Positions 1-8,891 of a stretch of 64,000 bases of DNA are shown here, one piece after another. The stretch's first letter is position 1. Each line of letters starts with the position of its first letter. The DNA is taken from assembly GCF_021654855.1 (NCBI RefSeq), contig NZ_AP024202.1, positions 1,426,001 to 1,490,000 of the forward strand. Direction: 5' to 3'. A program made the position numbers and the translations under genes. The notes beneath the pieces are model-generated. The model saw only the letters and a program-made list of their open reading frames with translations. It ran no database searches and was not told the origin of the DNA. The DNA is from Thiomicrorhabdus immobilis (GTDB lineage: Bacteria; Pseudomonadota; Gammaproteobacteria; Thiomicrospirales; Thiomicrospiraceae).

Positions 1-759
1 GGCGTCAAAAGCCGCATGATGCTCGGTGTGTCCGTGCATATCCTCATTCTGTTTACGTTCGAATGTTGTGCCGTTTTCACCCCCCATCGGATGCAAACCA
101 CCTTCTGATTTTTGGCCATTGAAGGTGCCACGTTCAAAATGCACCGTCTGCTTTTTAACCGGAATATAGTAAACATTGGGTTTTGTGCCTAAATGGGCCA
201 TTAAGGGTTCTGCAATTCCAGAGTTGATGATTTGCGTCACCGGATCGTTTGGATTATCCAAGTCAGCAAACTGACGAGCATTCCCCACACAGGTTTCCAC
301 ACAAGCCGGTAAACGGTTGTCTTCAACTCGGTCACGACAGAAGTTACATTTATCGACCCCTGGACGTGTTTTTTTCAGGGTTTCTTCACCAAATACCGCT
401 TTCTTCTCGGTATTGTCATCGTAATCCAATGCATAACGGGCATCGTATGGGCAAGCCAAGGTACAGGCTTGACAGCCCATACACATATCGTCATCGACAT
501 CGACAATCCCGTTATCCATCTTGTAAGTCGCACCCGTTGGGCAAACCGTTACACAAGGAGGGTTATCGCAGTGGTTACATAAGCGCGGGAAGAAAACTCG
601 CATGGCATCTTCATCGCTCTTACCCTTAGAAATATCATGTACCTGAGTACGCCATTTATCAGACCAGAACGGCGTTTGGTTTTCTACCGCACACGCCGCC
701 ATACAAGCGTTACAGCCAGTACAAGTGTTTAGGTCAATTAACATTGCATAATGAGCCAT
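1..759 (-). CDS. Four-cluster ferredoxin-like electron-transfer subunit of a molybdoenzyme (3' end outside window)
   Basis: Electron-transfer (beta) subunit of the DMSO reductase/NrfC/PsrB type, passing electrons between the molybdenum subunit upstream and a membrane partner expected beyond the window edge. The 253 visible residues carry four cysteine groups: CTGCNACMAAC near the N-terminus, then CNHCDNPPCVTVC, CMGCQACTLAC and CNFCRDRVEDNRLPAC, enough for four [4Fe-4S] clusters. There is no signal peptide, so export probably happens by hitch-hiking on the Tat signal of the catalytic subunit. The ATG at 759 follows a strong GGAGGT ribosome site and lies 12 bases after the upstream stop, so the two are co-transcribed. 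The frame is still open at base 1. Family assignment is firm; the substrate of the complex is not known. Confidence 0.9.
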   Translation of the reverse strand, partial: MAHYAMLIDLNTCTGCNACMAACAVENQTPFWSDKWRTQVHDISKGKSDEDAMRVFFPRLCNHCDNPPCVTVCPTGATYKMDNGIVDVDDDMCMGCQACTLACPYDARYALDYDDNTEKKAVFGEETLKKTRPGVDKCNFCRDRVEDNRLPACVETCVGNARQFADLDNPNDPVTQIINSGIAEPLMAHLGTKPNVYYIPVKKQTVHFERGTFNGQKSEGGLHPMGGENGTTFERKQNEDMHGHTEHHAAFDA

Positions 760-771
760 CCGTGACCTCCT

Positions 772-3576
772 TTAAACTTTTTCAACTTTGATAGTGAATT
801 CTTGCGAACGGAAACCGGCCACCACTGGATCGACCTTGTAACCAATCACTTTATTGATTGCACTACCAAAACCAACTGCTCGGCTTAAGGCCGCGTTTTC
901 CGTTCCGAAAGAGGAATACATAAAGACCGACTCTGGCTGAACTTGGTTGGTCACATAGGCTTTACCATCGACATTCAAGCTTTCATCTTCCAGGTTGGTG
1001 ATTTTAATTTTGTCACCGGTTTTGATATTCAACTTATCCGCACGGGTTGGGTTAATCCAAATACCGGTGTAAATGTCTTCTTTGAATGTATTGATGGCCG
1101 ACAATACCGGGTTGTTGGCGTTGGTAGAGCCATGCGAAACCGTCGGTGACTTACCATAAGTGAAGTAGAATTCACCGTCACCCAACATGCGGTCTTGTAA
1201 GACTTTCTCACCCAAAATCCCCGATGGGAAATGGGTGGCCAACACACCAAAGTTAGGCGCACGGGTTGTGCTGTTACCACGTATCATTTCAAATAAGCCT
1301 GAATAGAACTCGATACGTCCAGACTTGGTTGGTACGGGCATTTTTTGAGGCATGGCCGCTTCTTCAAGCAGTTCATCCATGGTTTTGATGTAATAAACCC
1401 CTTTTTCACGCAACACTTTCTCAAAAGTTTCCGGCGTTTCACCCACTTCATGTGCCGCATGTTCCATGCTCACACGGCGGTAAGCCGCCGCGATAGGTGC
1501 TGCTGTGCCCTTAGCTTGTTCTTCGGCCACATACTTTTTGGCTTTTTCGGCTGACAGGCCTGCTAGGTTATCGATGGTTTGATAATAGGCTTCAACCCCA
1601 GCTTTACCTGAAATGATTTCTGTCATTTTGAACATCACATCGGTCACTTCTTGGGTATCGTATAAAGGGTCAATCGCTTTGAAACGAGTGGTCAAACCTA
1701 AATCTTGGTTCACCCCGTTGCCGTAAACACCCGGTTCGTCACGCTCTAGATAAGTCGAGTTTGGAAGAATGACATCGGCATAAGCGGTGGTATCAGAAGG
1801 TAAAACATCCATACAGACCACACAACTGACGTTTTCATGGTTTAGCATCTCTTTCCAGTAAGAGTCCGGGAAATAGTGATGTACCGGGTTAGCGCCATTG
1901 ATGAAGAATGCTTTGGTGAGGTATTTTTCACCCTTGTACTCCACCTCACCACGAACCGATTCAAACAGACCGGTATCGGCCATGACCGGTAAAGAGACCC
2001 AAGGTTTACCCGCGGCCTTTTGCTGTTCTGCAAACGCATACGCCCACGCCGGCTTACCATGATTGAAGTTTTTAGGGTTACTGAAGACATCGACCACCAT
2101 CTCGGCGAATGGCATACCTGCCGTAGTGGCTAACGGATGAAGTTGTTTCTCACCTTTCATACGGGCTTCATGTGTGGTGTGCACTTTGTGACGTACTTCA
2201 GCGGCGTTAATCCAACCGCCTTTGCTGTCAATCCCGCCAATCAAGGCCTGCAACATCGCTTGAGTGCGGCGCAACATCTGCACGTTGTTATAACGTGCAC
2301 CCATCCAGCCTGGATCGATAATCGCCGGTTTGATATGTGAGTACTCATAAGCGATACGCACGATATCTTCAGCTGGAATCGTGGTGGTTTTAGCCGCAAA
2401 CTCAGGCGTGACATGTTTGATTTCATCCAACTGGGCTTCAAAAACCGTTTGCACCGCCTTACCTTTGACCATCACCCCTTCAGGTAATCTCAAGGCGGGA
2501 ATGATACGCTGACCGTTAATGTCCAATTCATTGGCGTTGTCGTGCGATTTCACTTTTTGAACCGAAGCCGTGACTTCATCATAAACCGAGAAATTGCCGT
2601 TTTCATCGCGAATAATTTGCCATTCACCCTCCGCGTCTTTTTCAATCAAGAACGGTAAGTTGGTGTGTTTAGTACAGAACGATTTGTCATAGTAATCTTT
2701 AGACATGATTTCATTCATCATCGCCATGGCAAAATCTAAATCGGTACCCGGACGAATGCGCACCCACTCATCGGCCTTGGCCGCGGTTTCCGATAAACGC
2801 GGGTCTAACACCACAATTTTAGCACCGCGCTGAATCCCTTCGGCCGCACGTACCACACGAGCTGTTGAAACAGCCCCCATGGAACCGTTATTGGCGATAT
2901 ACATGATGTAACGTGCATTATCAAAATCAGGTAGGATTTCATCGTGGATATTGAAGTTACCGGTTACCGCATCGGTTCCTAAGTGACCGGTCGTCACACA
3001 ATGCTGCATCGGGGATGCCACAATGTTTGGAATTTGGTTAGCCATGGAGAAAGCTACCGCCCAGTTCATATAGAACACACAGTTGGTCCAGCCGCCTACC
3101 GTGGTCCACTCCCAAGGCTTGACCTCTTTGGTGTTCTTGGCGATGTATTCGTACACCTCTTCCCAAGTTGCTTTACGGAAAGCCATCTCACCACGCTTAG
3201 AGCCTTCAACACGAATCATCGGTGTCTTGAGACGGTCGGTATCGTAAGTTTGGAATAAACCGGATTGACCACGCGCACAAGCACGACCTCGGTTTAGGGT
3301 TGAGTGCGGGTTACCCTCCAACTTAACAATGCGACTGGTTTCACCATCTGTTAAGGAGCGAATCTCGATATTACACAAAGAAGAACAAAAGTTGCAGATC
3401 GTATAATCTAATTTTTCTTTCATCTGTTTGCGCTTGCTGTCCGCAAACATCAAATCATCCCACGAAGGTAGATGTGCTGAAGCGATTTTAGAACCTGATA
3501 AAGCGCCGATTGCTGTTGTTGCAGCAGCACCTTGGATGAAGGTTCTTCGAGTGAGTTTTGGAAATGACCATGCCAT
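772..3576 (-). CDS. Tat-exported molybdopterin oxidoreductase, catalytic subunit (PsrA/PhsA/TtrA-like)
   Basis: Catalytic subunit of a complex iron-sulfur molybdoenzyme, 934 residues. The N-terminus has a twin-arginine signal (LTRRTFIQG, residues 8-16) followed by an Ala-rich stretch, so the enzyme works in the periplasm. Cys61, Cys64, Cys68 and Cys100 form the N-terminal [4Fe-4S] motif. Cys193 in MQHCVTTG is a plausible molybdenum ligand by position. A C-terminal molydopterin-dinucleotide-binding domain (about residues 800-930) is present. It is the first gene of an operon with the four-cluster FeS subunit. In a sulfur oxidiser the likely substrates are sulfur compounds (polysulfide, thiosulfate, tetrathionate or sulfite), but the sequence alone does not settle which. 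Cytoplasmic SoeA is unlikely because of the Tat signal. Confidence 0.88.
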   Translation of the reverse strand: MAWSFPKLTRRTFIQGAAATTAIGALSGSKIASAHLPSWDDLMFADSKRKQMKEKLDYTICNFCSSLCNIEIRSLTDGETSRIVKLEGNPHSTLNRGRACARGQSGLFQTYDTDRLKTPMIRVEGSKRGEMAFRKATWEEVYEYIAKNTKEVKPWEWTTVGGWTNCVFYMNWAVAFSMANQIPNIVASPMQHCVTTGHLGTDAVTGNFNIHDEILPDFDNARYIMYIANNGSMGAVSTARVVRAAEGIQRGAKIVVLDPRLSETAAKADEWVRIRPGTDLDFAMAMMNEIMSKDYYDKSFCTKHTNLPFLIEKDAEGEWQIIRDENGNFSVYDEVTASVQKVKSHDNANELDINGQRIIPALRLPEGVMVKGKAVQTVFEAQLDEIKHVTPEFAAKTTTIPAEDIVRIAYEYSHIKPAIIDPGWMGARYNNVQMLRRTQAMLQALIGGIDSKGGWINAAEVRHKVHTTHEARMKGEKQLHPLATTAGMPFAEMVVDVFSNPKNFNHGKPAWAYAFAEQQKAAGKPWVSLPVMADTGLFESVRGEVEYKGEKYLTKAFFINGANPVHHYFPDSYWKEMLNHENVSCVVCMDVLPSDTTAYADVILPNSTYLERDEPGVYGNGVNQDLGLTTRFKAIDPLYDTQEVTDVMFKMTEIISGKAGVEAYYQTIDNLAGLSAEKAKKYVAEEQAKGTAAPIAAAYRRVSMEHAAHEVGETPETFEKVLREKGVYYIKTMDELLEEAAMPQKMPVPTKSGRIEFYSGLFEMIRGNSTTRAPNFGVLATHFPSGILGEKVLQDRMLGDGEFYFTYGKSPTVSHGSTNANNPVLSAINTFKEDIYTGIWINPTRADKLNIKTGDKIKITNLEDESLNVDGKAYVTNQVQPESVFMYSSFGTENAALSRAVGFGSAINKVIGYKVDPVVAGFRSQEFTIKVEKV

Positions 3577-3695
3577 AAAACTTTTCCCTGTTTTTGACTA
3601 ATAATATGCATTTTGACGTTGTCGAGTATAAGCAGGTGCTTATGACAATTAAAATCACTTATATTAATAAGGGAAAATAAATTTTATGTATAAAT

Positions 3696-3785
3696 AAACC
3701 CAGTAAATAACTGGGTTTTTAATGATAACCCTATGGAATAAGGGTTTCGCAGCTAAAAAAAAACCCAAGATAGAATCTTGGGTTT
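3696..3785. terminator. Cluster of three hairpins between the cytochrome-like gene and the molybdoenzyme operon
   Basis: Three consecutive stem-loops: AAACCCAG/CTGGGTTT at 3696-3718, AACCCT/AGGGTT at 3728-3746, and AAACCCAAGA/TCTTGGGTTT at 3761-3785. The first and third have A-runs on the left and T-runs on the right, so they can stop transcription on either strand. They should end the cytochrome-like gene transcript and make the molybdoenzyme operon a separate unit. Confidence 0.75.
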
Positions 3786-3847
3786 TCTATTCAAGCTTTA
3801 TTTAAAAAGTATTTAAACAAAAACTTGATTGAAAGTAATATTGGAAA

Positions 3848-4603
3848 CTAACCTTTCCAAGTGTTTTCGATAGAGGACTGTCCTTTAAATGGCATGATCC
3901 ACATCTGATAAAGTGACGTGAATAACATGATTGCTGCCGCCACACTGTAACCAAAACCACCAATAATCACAAAGTAAGCAAAGTTGGGGTTCATTTTGGT
4001 TAACCACCAAGAAGCGATATCGACAATTAAGAAAGCGAACGGTATAAAAATAATCACCGCTTTAATCCAAGGTCTAAAACCAACCGCCATAGAGAAGATT
4101 AAACCGACAAAGAAGAAGATAAATGAGATACCGAACAAGTGGATATGAGAAACACGCGTTAATGAGCCGATTTCAGCACCATGGTCTACTGCAGCAATCT
4201 CTTTAATGACATCGTATTTGGTGACATTCGGTAACGTTGGAATATTGACATGACACATGGCACATTTTGCATCAACAATCGGTTTGATTGTTGAGTTCCA
4301 GGTTGCTTCATCTGCACCTTCTCGAGCCCACTTAATCATGGTTAAGTTCTCTTCAGGTGTCGCTTTATCCTTCATGGAGCCATGTAATTTACTTTCAAGT
4401 TTAGAACCATTACGGTTACCGTAGTAACTGTAAACGATGTCATCTACCGATAAACCAAACTTTCCGTCAGCCATACCGTGAGTCAACATGATTTGGGCTC
4501 CCGCCATCATCAATCCCAAACCTACTACAAAAATATACCCTGTAAAAAGAGCCTTCACTGACAAGGACAAGCCAGGTAGGTTCAACCAAGAACTTTCTTT
4601 CAT
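3848..4603 (-). CDS. Membrane-anchored c-type cytochrome-like protein, four TM segments
   Basis: 251-residue membrane protein with one CxxCH haem-attachment motif (CAMCH, residues 114-118). One hydrophobic segment near residues 18-38 precedes a polar, presumably periplasmic domain of about 110 residues that carries the haem site. Three further membrane segments follow at about 150-172, 177-197 and 207-230. The ATG at 4603 has a GGAG ribosome site. It precedes the molybdoenzyme operon but is separated from it by terminators, so a shared electron-transfer role is an inference from position. No named family was recognised beyond a c-type haem membrane protein. Confidence 0.7.
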   Translation of the reverse strand: MKESSWLNLPGLSLSVKALFTGYIFVVGLGLMMAGAQIMLTHGMADGKFGLSVDDIVYSYYGNRNGSKLESKLHGSMKDKATPEENLTMIKWAREGADEATWNSTIKPIVDAKCAMCHVNIPTLPNVTKYDVIKEIAAVDHGAEIGSLTRVSHIHLFGISFIFFFVGLIFSMAVGFRPWIKAVIIFIPFAFLIVDIASWWLTKMNPNFAYFVIIGGFGYSVAAAIMLFTSLYQMWIMPFKGQSSIENTWKG

Positions 4604-4879
4604 ATTAACTCCATTAAATTGGTATGGTTATTAAGTCAGCACTTATGATAAGTCCAAGGTATCGGGTTTTCATAAGCAATTTTTTCTATTCTTTTCTAAT
4701 AAAATTATTAATGAAGAGATAAAGACTTATTCCGCTAGTCTGAAAGCTTCCAGTCACTTTCACCAACTAAACCTTTTTATTAATAATAAAAACTACTTAT
4801 ACCAATAGGATAAATCCACTATTTTTGGAGAGAAATCAACGGCGGGAACCGATCCAACAATCCGAAGATGTAAAGAGAA

Positions 4880-5323
4880 CTAGGGTTTATCGATAATATA
4901 ATCTTCGTAATCAAGTCCTGGACAATCCACCACCACGGGAATGGCACTCAATCCGACCCCCGCCTTTTTCATCGAATTCGCCGTACCGGAAACCAGTGGA
5001 TGCCAGTCAGCCAATCCTTGACCTCTATAAATCATACGATAAGCACAAGTGTCGGGTAGCCAATCAAACTCCGCCACCCGCTCCAAAGTGAGCTGCACAC
5101 ATGTGGGTACATTGACGGAACGGTTTTCATAATCTTTACAAGCCCCTGTCTCCTTATCTGAATAAGGGCAAACGACCGAGGTATAGACAATTTCATCCGT
5201 TTCATCATCTTGCAATTTGGTCAAGCAACAAAGCCCACAGCCATCACACAGCGACTCCCACTCCGATTGTGTCATCTCATCCAAGGTTTTCGTTTCCCAA
5301 AAAGGTTTTTGCTTGCTGTTCAT
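4880..5323 (-). CDS. YcgN family cysteine-cluster protein (UPF0260)
   Basis: 147 residues, close to the usual length of YcgN (about 150). The family signature is visible: CDGCGLCCLTK near the N-terminus, VCPYSD and TGACKDYENR in the middle, PTCVQLT, and LPDTCAYR toward the C-terminus. This cysteine pattern suggests metal or iron-sulfur binding, but the biochemical function of the family is not established. It lies just downstream of the pseudouridine synthase gene on the same strand (37-base gap) and may share its transcript. Confidence 0.85.
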   Translation of the reverse strand: MNSKQKPFWETKTLDEMTQSEWESLCDGCGLCCLTKLQDDETDEIVYTSVVCPYSDKETGACKDYENRSVNVPTCVQLTLERVAEFDWLPDTCAYRMIYRGQGLADWHPLVSGTANSMKKAGVGLSAIPVVVDCPGLDYEDYIIDKP

Positions 5324-5360
5324 AATGCTCTCTGATCGTTATCGGTATTGTGTATTTATC

Positions 5361-6035
5361 TTATTTGAAATAAGTCCAAGGGGTTTGCCACGCCTTCAAC
5401 AATTTTTGGCAGTCGGCCTGTAAAAAACGCTGTCCTTCATCCGGCTGGCAGATAAACTCATAAGGCGTCTGCTGTAGTTCAAAACGTATGGCATACGCAT
5501 GTAGATAGCCTCTATCTTCGAGTTTAGCCCGGTTTGCATCGCCATAACGTGCGTCGCCGCAAATAGGCGCTGAAAGGCTTTTCATGGCGACACGTAATTG
5601 ATGGGTTTTACCCGTTTTTGGTTTTAAAAGGAACAGGCGTTCCCCCGGATGAATCAATGCGCTGATAAATTGCGTCACCGCCGGATTGGTTTGGGTTTTG
5701 GTTAACATCCAAGACCCACGGCGTGCCGCAACCATGTCCCCTTTAATCCAACCTTGTTTCTTTTTAGGTTTTTGATCCGATATCGCAATGTAAAATTTTT
5801 CGACCAAATGGTTTTCAAACATTCGTTGAAACCGTTGCGCCGTCGGCTTATTTAAAGCCAATATCAATAAACCGGATGTCATCTTGTCCAGACGATGTAC
5901 CGGATAGATTTCTGATAAATTCAACTGCTGTTGAACCAACACGACCAGGCCTGGTAGCTCTTCGCTATGGAAATTCACACCGGCAGGCTTATTCACCACG
6001 ATAAAGTCGTTATTTTGATAAAGGATTGAAATCAC
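5361..6035 (-). CDS. RluA-family pseudouridine synthase (TruC-like)
   Basis: RNA pseudouridine synthase of 224 residues, without the N-terminal S4 domain found in RluC/RluD. The conserved core starts immediately (VVNKPAG). The catalytic motif HRLDKMTSG contains the aspartate expected to attack uridine. KPKTGKTHQLRVAM and the ICGDARYGD block are also typical. The short length and absence of S4 resemble TruC/RluA-type enzymes acting on tRNA or rRNA, but the target base cannot be read from the sequence. The start overlaps the end of the AlkC-like gene by 4 bases, indicating translational coupling. An exact ACCAGGCCTGGT palindrome lies inside the gene at 5944-5955. Confidence 0.85.
   Translation of the reverse strand: MISILYQNNDFIVVNKPAGVNFHSEELPGLVVLVQQQLNLSEIYPVHRLDKMTSGLLILALNKPTAQRFQRMFENHLVEKFYIAISDQKPKKKQGWIKGDMVAARRGSWMLTKTQTNPAVTQFISALIHPGERLFLLKPKTGKTHQLRVAMKSLSAPICGDARYGDANRAKLEDRGYLHAYAIRFELQQTPYEFICQPDEGQRFLQADCQKLLKAWQTPWTYFK
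5944..5955. repeat. ACCAGGCCTGGT palindrome, coding copy
   Basis: Exact 12-base copy within the pseudouridine synthase gene; it encodes Pro-Gly-Leu-Val in ELPGLVVLV. Confidence 0.9.
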
Positions 6036-7132
6036 GTGTTTTGGGTATCACTCATTGTCGTTAATGTAAACTCAGCCGTTTGTAGGGTTTGTCCATTAAT
6101 AATTAATTCGATCTTGTGCAGGCCTGGTAAGTAGTTGCGAGTGCTGATTGGCTTGAAGTTATGCTGTAAATGAAACGTACGATATTCCGTTTGATAGTCA
6201 GATTCAGCAAGTTTGAAAACTTTTCGATACGGTACTTGCGACTTTCTTAAAAACCATAATGCATATTCTAACCGCAACAAACCCATCGGTTTGTTGGATG
6301 TTAGATTAAATTGCCCATGTAACTTCTCACCAATGGCCACCTTGGTATCCAACTGCCAGTCACTTAACCTTAAGTGGCTGACGTCACCATAACCCATCAA
6401 CATCAAAGCCCGACTGTCACCTTGTTTCAGCAGGGTTCTTAAACCATGTTTAATGATCCACTGTGTTTCTGTACAAGCATTGAGCATCCAGGTTTCCGCT
6501 AAATCTAAAACCCATTCACGCTGAGTTTTACTTAAATCATTGATTAAATTGGCTACACTTTTTTGCACATAACGACTTGAATCGGATTTTAGATTTTCGA
6601 GGATCGGCCTAACCCAATCCGGATTTTTCGCAATCCACGGTAGATGTGTCGCCCAAGGCAACCTCGGCCGCACTCCTTCACTGGCAAGGCGCCTTAAATG
6701 CGCATCATCACTTTTAGACCAAATTAATAATTGTTGTTTACTCTGTTCCGGATATTGATTGATAAACACCCTTATCGCATATTCGGCCGTACTGTTTTGG
6801 GTAAACAACGCCAAAGCCTGCATAGAAGCCTCAAACTCATCTAAACCATAGAGTTCAACAAAATCCGCAAAAATAAAATGGAACAGACCGGAGAATTCAA
6901 CCGAAACCATCTGTAATAACGACAAAGACTCCCTGTAGGAAGAATTTAAGGAGCGGTTTAACTGCTTAGAGAGTTTTCTAACCCGTTGCTTTAAACCAAG
7001 TTCAGGCCAACTACCATCCAATATCGCGTTTTCAAATTCATTGGCATCGAACTCCGGTTTCAATTGCTTGACCAGGCCTGTCAATTTTTTGATTTTTACT
7101 ACATCGATTTCATTTTTCAACAATTCTGCCAT
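6032..7132 (-). CDS. AlkC/AlkD-type HEAT-repeat DNA alkylation repair protein
   Basis: 366-residue all-helical protein of the AlkD-like superfamily, DNA glycosylases that remove bulky or methylated purines without base flipping. The motif ASEGVRPRLPWA (about residues 150-161) is characteristic of the AlkC branch, and the HEAT-like repeats run to about residue 260. The last 100 or so residues (KHGLRTLLKQGD onward, ending in a beta-rich stretch with KPISTRNYLPG) form the extra C-terminal domain seen in AlkC. No strong ribosome site is visible at the 7132 start. It overlaps the pseudouridine synthase gene by 4 bases. Subfamily assignment is by motif memory. Confidence 0.8.
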   Translation of the reverse strand: MAELLKNEIDVVKIKKLTGLVKQLKPEFDANEFENAILDGSWPELGLKQRVRKLSKQLNRSLNSSYRESLSLLQMVSVEFSGLFHFIFADFVELYGLDEFEASMQALALFTQNSTAEYAIRVFINQYPEQSKQQLLIWSKSDDAHLRRLASEGVRPRLPWATHLPWIAKNPDWVRPILENLKSDSSRYVQKSVANLINDLSKTQREWVLDLAETWMLNACTETQWIIKHGLRTLLKQGDSRALMLMGYGDVSHLRLSDWQLDTKVAIGEKLHGQFNLTSNKPMGLLRLEYALWFLRKSQVPYRKVFKLAESDYQTEYRTFHLQHNFKPISTRNYLPGLHKIELIINGQTLQTAEFTLTTMSDTQNT

Positions 7133-7190
7133 ATAAATTATCTTTTATTTTCAAACAGTTAACATTTAAAAAAGTTATTAAACCTAAAAC

Positions 7191-7206
7191 TGGCACAGCC
7201 CTTGAT
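7191..7206 (+). promoter_or_regulatory. Possible sigma-54 (-24/-12) promoter of the CheZ-like gene
   Basis: TGGCACA-N4-TTGA matches the sigma-54 consensus TGGCACG-N4-TTGC in spacing, but the second base of the -12 GC pair is A. It lies about 90 bases before the CheZ-like start, and sigma-54 control is common for flagellar genes. This is a tentative call. Confidence 0.3.
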
Positions 7207-7292
7207 ATAGGAGGTATTGTAAAAGCAAAAAATATCGTAAAACTGTCGATTAATTGACACTTTTACAGATAAAGAATAAAAGGAAACTCACC

Positions 7293-7739
7293 ATGTCGAC
7301 CATGAATACCACACAAAAAATTCAAACTTGTTTAGAGTTTATCGATCAGCGTTTAGAAACCACTTCTGAACAGACGATTCAAATTGCTGAAATGATTATT
7401 GCCGATATCAAACATTTAACCGAGGGTTACCAAGCGGCCATTGAGAGCGGTAATCTACAAAGTCATTCAGAATTGGTTAGAGCCACACAGATGAACTGGG
7501 TCAATCAATTACATGACATCATTCTGGAACAGACCAACCGCGATTTGAACGGTCAGGTGATTATCGCATTACAAAAATTTGTAAATAGTTTGAATGAAAA
7601 CCAACTCAAACACTACCCTTTTGAACTACCTAGTGCGGTAGCCAGCAAGCAACCACATGAACATGACTATTTAACACAAGACGAAATCGATATCTTGATG
7701 GGTCAGCAAAACCTATTTAACGATATGGTTACTCACTGA
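7293..7739 (+). CDS. Minimal CheZ-like chemotaxis phosphatase with FliM-like C-terminal peptide
   Basis: 148-residue helical protein, shorter than E. coli CheZ (214). Residues 83-89 read RDLNGQV, matching the CheZ active-site helix QDLTGQV; Asp84 and Gln88 line up with the catalytic Asp143 and Gln147. Near the C-terminus, YLTQDEIDILMG (126-137) resembles both the CheZ C-terminal CheY-binding helix and the FliM peptide LSQxEIDALL. The expected role is dephosphorylating CheY-P. The ATG at 7293 has an AAGGAAA ribosome site; an in-frame TTG at 7254 is a less likely start. The gene is alone, with no che operon beside it, and ends at a strong terminator. The link to CheZ rests on these two motifs. 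Confidence 0.6.
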   Translation: MSTMNTTQKIQTCLEFIDQRLETTSEQTIQIAEMIIADIKHLTEGYQAAIESGNLQSHSELVRATQMNWVNQLHDIILEQTNRDLNGQVIIALQKFVNSLNENQLKHYPFELPSAVASKQPHEHDYLTQDEIDILMGQQNLFNDMVTH

Positions 7740-7765
7740 ACAACCTAACGTATCATTGCCGTGAT

Positions 7766-7806
7766 AAAGTCCGCTTGGAGGTTTTTACCATCAAGCGGAC
7801 TTTTTT
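7766..7806. terminator. Terminator between CheZ-like and LysR genes
   Basis: AAAGTCCGCTTG pairs with CAAGCGGACTTT around a short loop and is followed by TTTTTT; it can end both convergent genes. Confidence 0.85.
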
Positions 7807-7827
7807 ATTGGCGCGAATAGATAGCCT

Positions 7828-8733
7828 CTATATAGCATCCCAATAAGGTTTACCCGAAAAATACTCCACCAAAAAGTCGATAAACCCACGTGCACTCTGT
7901 GATAAAAAACGGTTCTGCGGATAAATCGCATAGCCATTTAAAGTCGGTAACTTATAATCGGGCATGACTCTAATCAACTCGCCTGATTGCAGTTCTCGCC
8001 AGCAGACAAACGTGGGGATGACCACCAAACCGTGTCCACCCATCGCCAACATTTTCAAAAAGTCACCATTATTGGATTGCAAACGTCCTTTGATGGCTAG
8101 GGTCTCTTCAGCGCCTTGTTTATCGATTAACGTGAACGTTTCAGCGCTTTCCGCAGAGTAACGTAAAAAGGTTCGTTGACTCAATTCCTTAACCGAATTC
8201 GGTTCCCCCTGGATCTCAAGGTATTCTGGACTGGCACAAATCACCAGCTCTATCGGCAATATCTTTCTCGCTTGTATCGAAGAGTCATGTAACACCCCGA
8301 TTCTAAAAGCGATATCAACCCCTTCTTCCACCAAGTTGATCTCCTTATCGGATAAATCGACTTTGATTTTCAGCTTAGGATGTTTTTTCATAAAAGCATC
8401 GATGACCGGAGTCATATGCAATAACCCGAAAGAGAGCGGTAAAGCCAGATTCAACTGGCCTTCGAAATGTTCACTCGACTTTACCACGACATTATCCAGC
8501 TCTTTAACCGAATCCACCACACCTAAAGCCCTCTCATAGTAGAGTTTACCCGCTTCGGTCAGATTAAAGCGCCGAGTCGTTCGATGAATCAACTTCGTTT
8601 GTAGACGACTTTCCAATTCAGTTAAACGTCGACTTACTGCGGATTTAGCGATATTGAGCTGTTCAGCGGCACGGCTAATGCCGCCAGATTCGACAACTCG
8701 TAAAAAAACCTGGATGTCCTCTAATTGTCCCAT
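7828..8733 (-). CDS. LysR-family transcriptional regulator
   Basis: 301-residue LysR-type regulator. The N-terminal winged helix-turn-helix is clear (FLRVVESGGISRAAEQLNIA...SAVSRRLTELE). It is followed by a linker and an effector-binding domain (about residues 90-295). The start was placed at 8733 (MGQLEDIQVF), which has a GAGGT ribosome site, rather than an upstream ATG seven codons earlier. It is divergently transcribed from the pirin gene with about 160 bases between starts, the usual arrangement when a LysR protein controls its neighbour. That control, and the inducer, are inferred only. Confidence 0.9.
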   Translation of the reverse strand: MGQLEDIQVFLRVVESGGISRAAEQLNIAKSAVSRRLTELESRLQTKLIHRTTRRFNLTEAGKLYYERALGVVDSVKELDNVVVKSSEHFEGQLNLALPLSFGLLHMTPVIDAFMKKHPKLKIKVDLSDKEINLVEEGVDIAFRIGVLHDSSIQARKILPIELVICASPEYLEIQGEPNSVKELSQRTFLRYSAESAETFTLIDKQGAEETLAIKGRLQSNNGDFLKMLAMGGHGLVVIPTFVCWRELQSGELIRVMPDYKLPTLNGYAIYPQNRFLSQSARGFIDFLVEYFSGKPYWDAI

Positions 8734-8891
8734 GATTACCTCGAGTGAAAACAAACGCGTAGTGTTGCCAAAAAAAGAACACTTAATTGAAATTTTGCCA
8801 GTTTATTCTCAATAAAACAACAGTTATGCTATATCTAAATCCATACAGACCTAGTCATGCAATAGACAAGGCTATTCAAGAGGATAAAACC

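Noticed and set aside
249-629. 126-codon open frame on the plus strand
   Set aside because: Lies antisense to the well-supported FeS subunit and encodes a His/Arg-rich sequence typical of a shadow frame.
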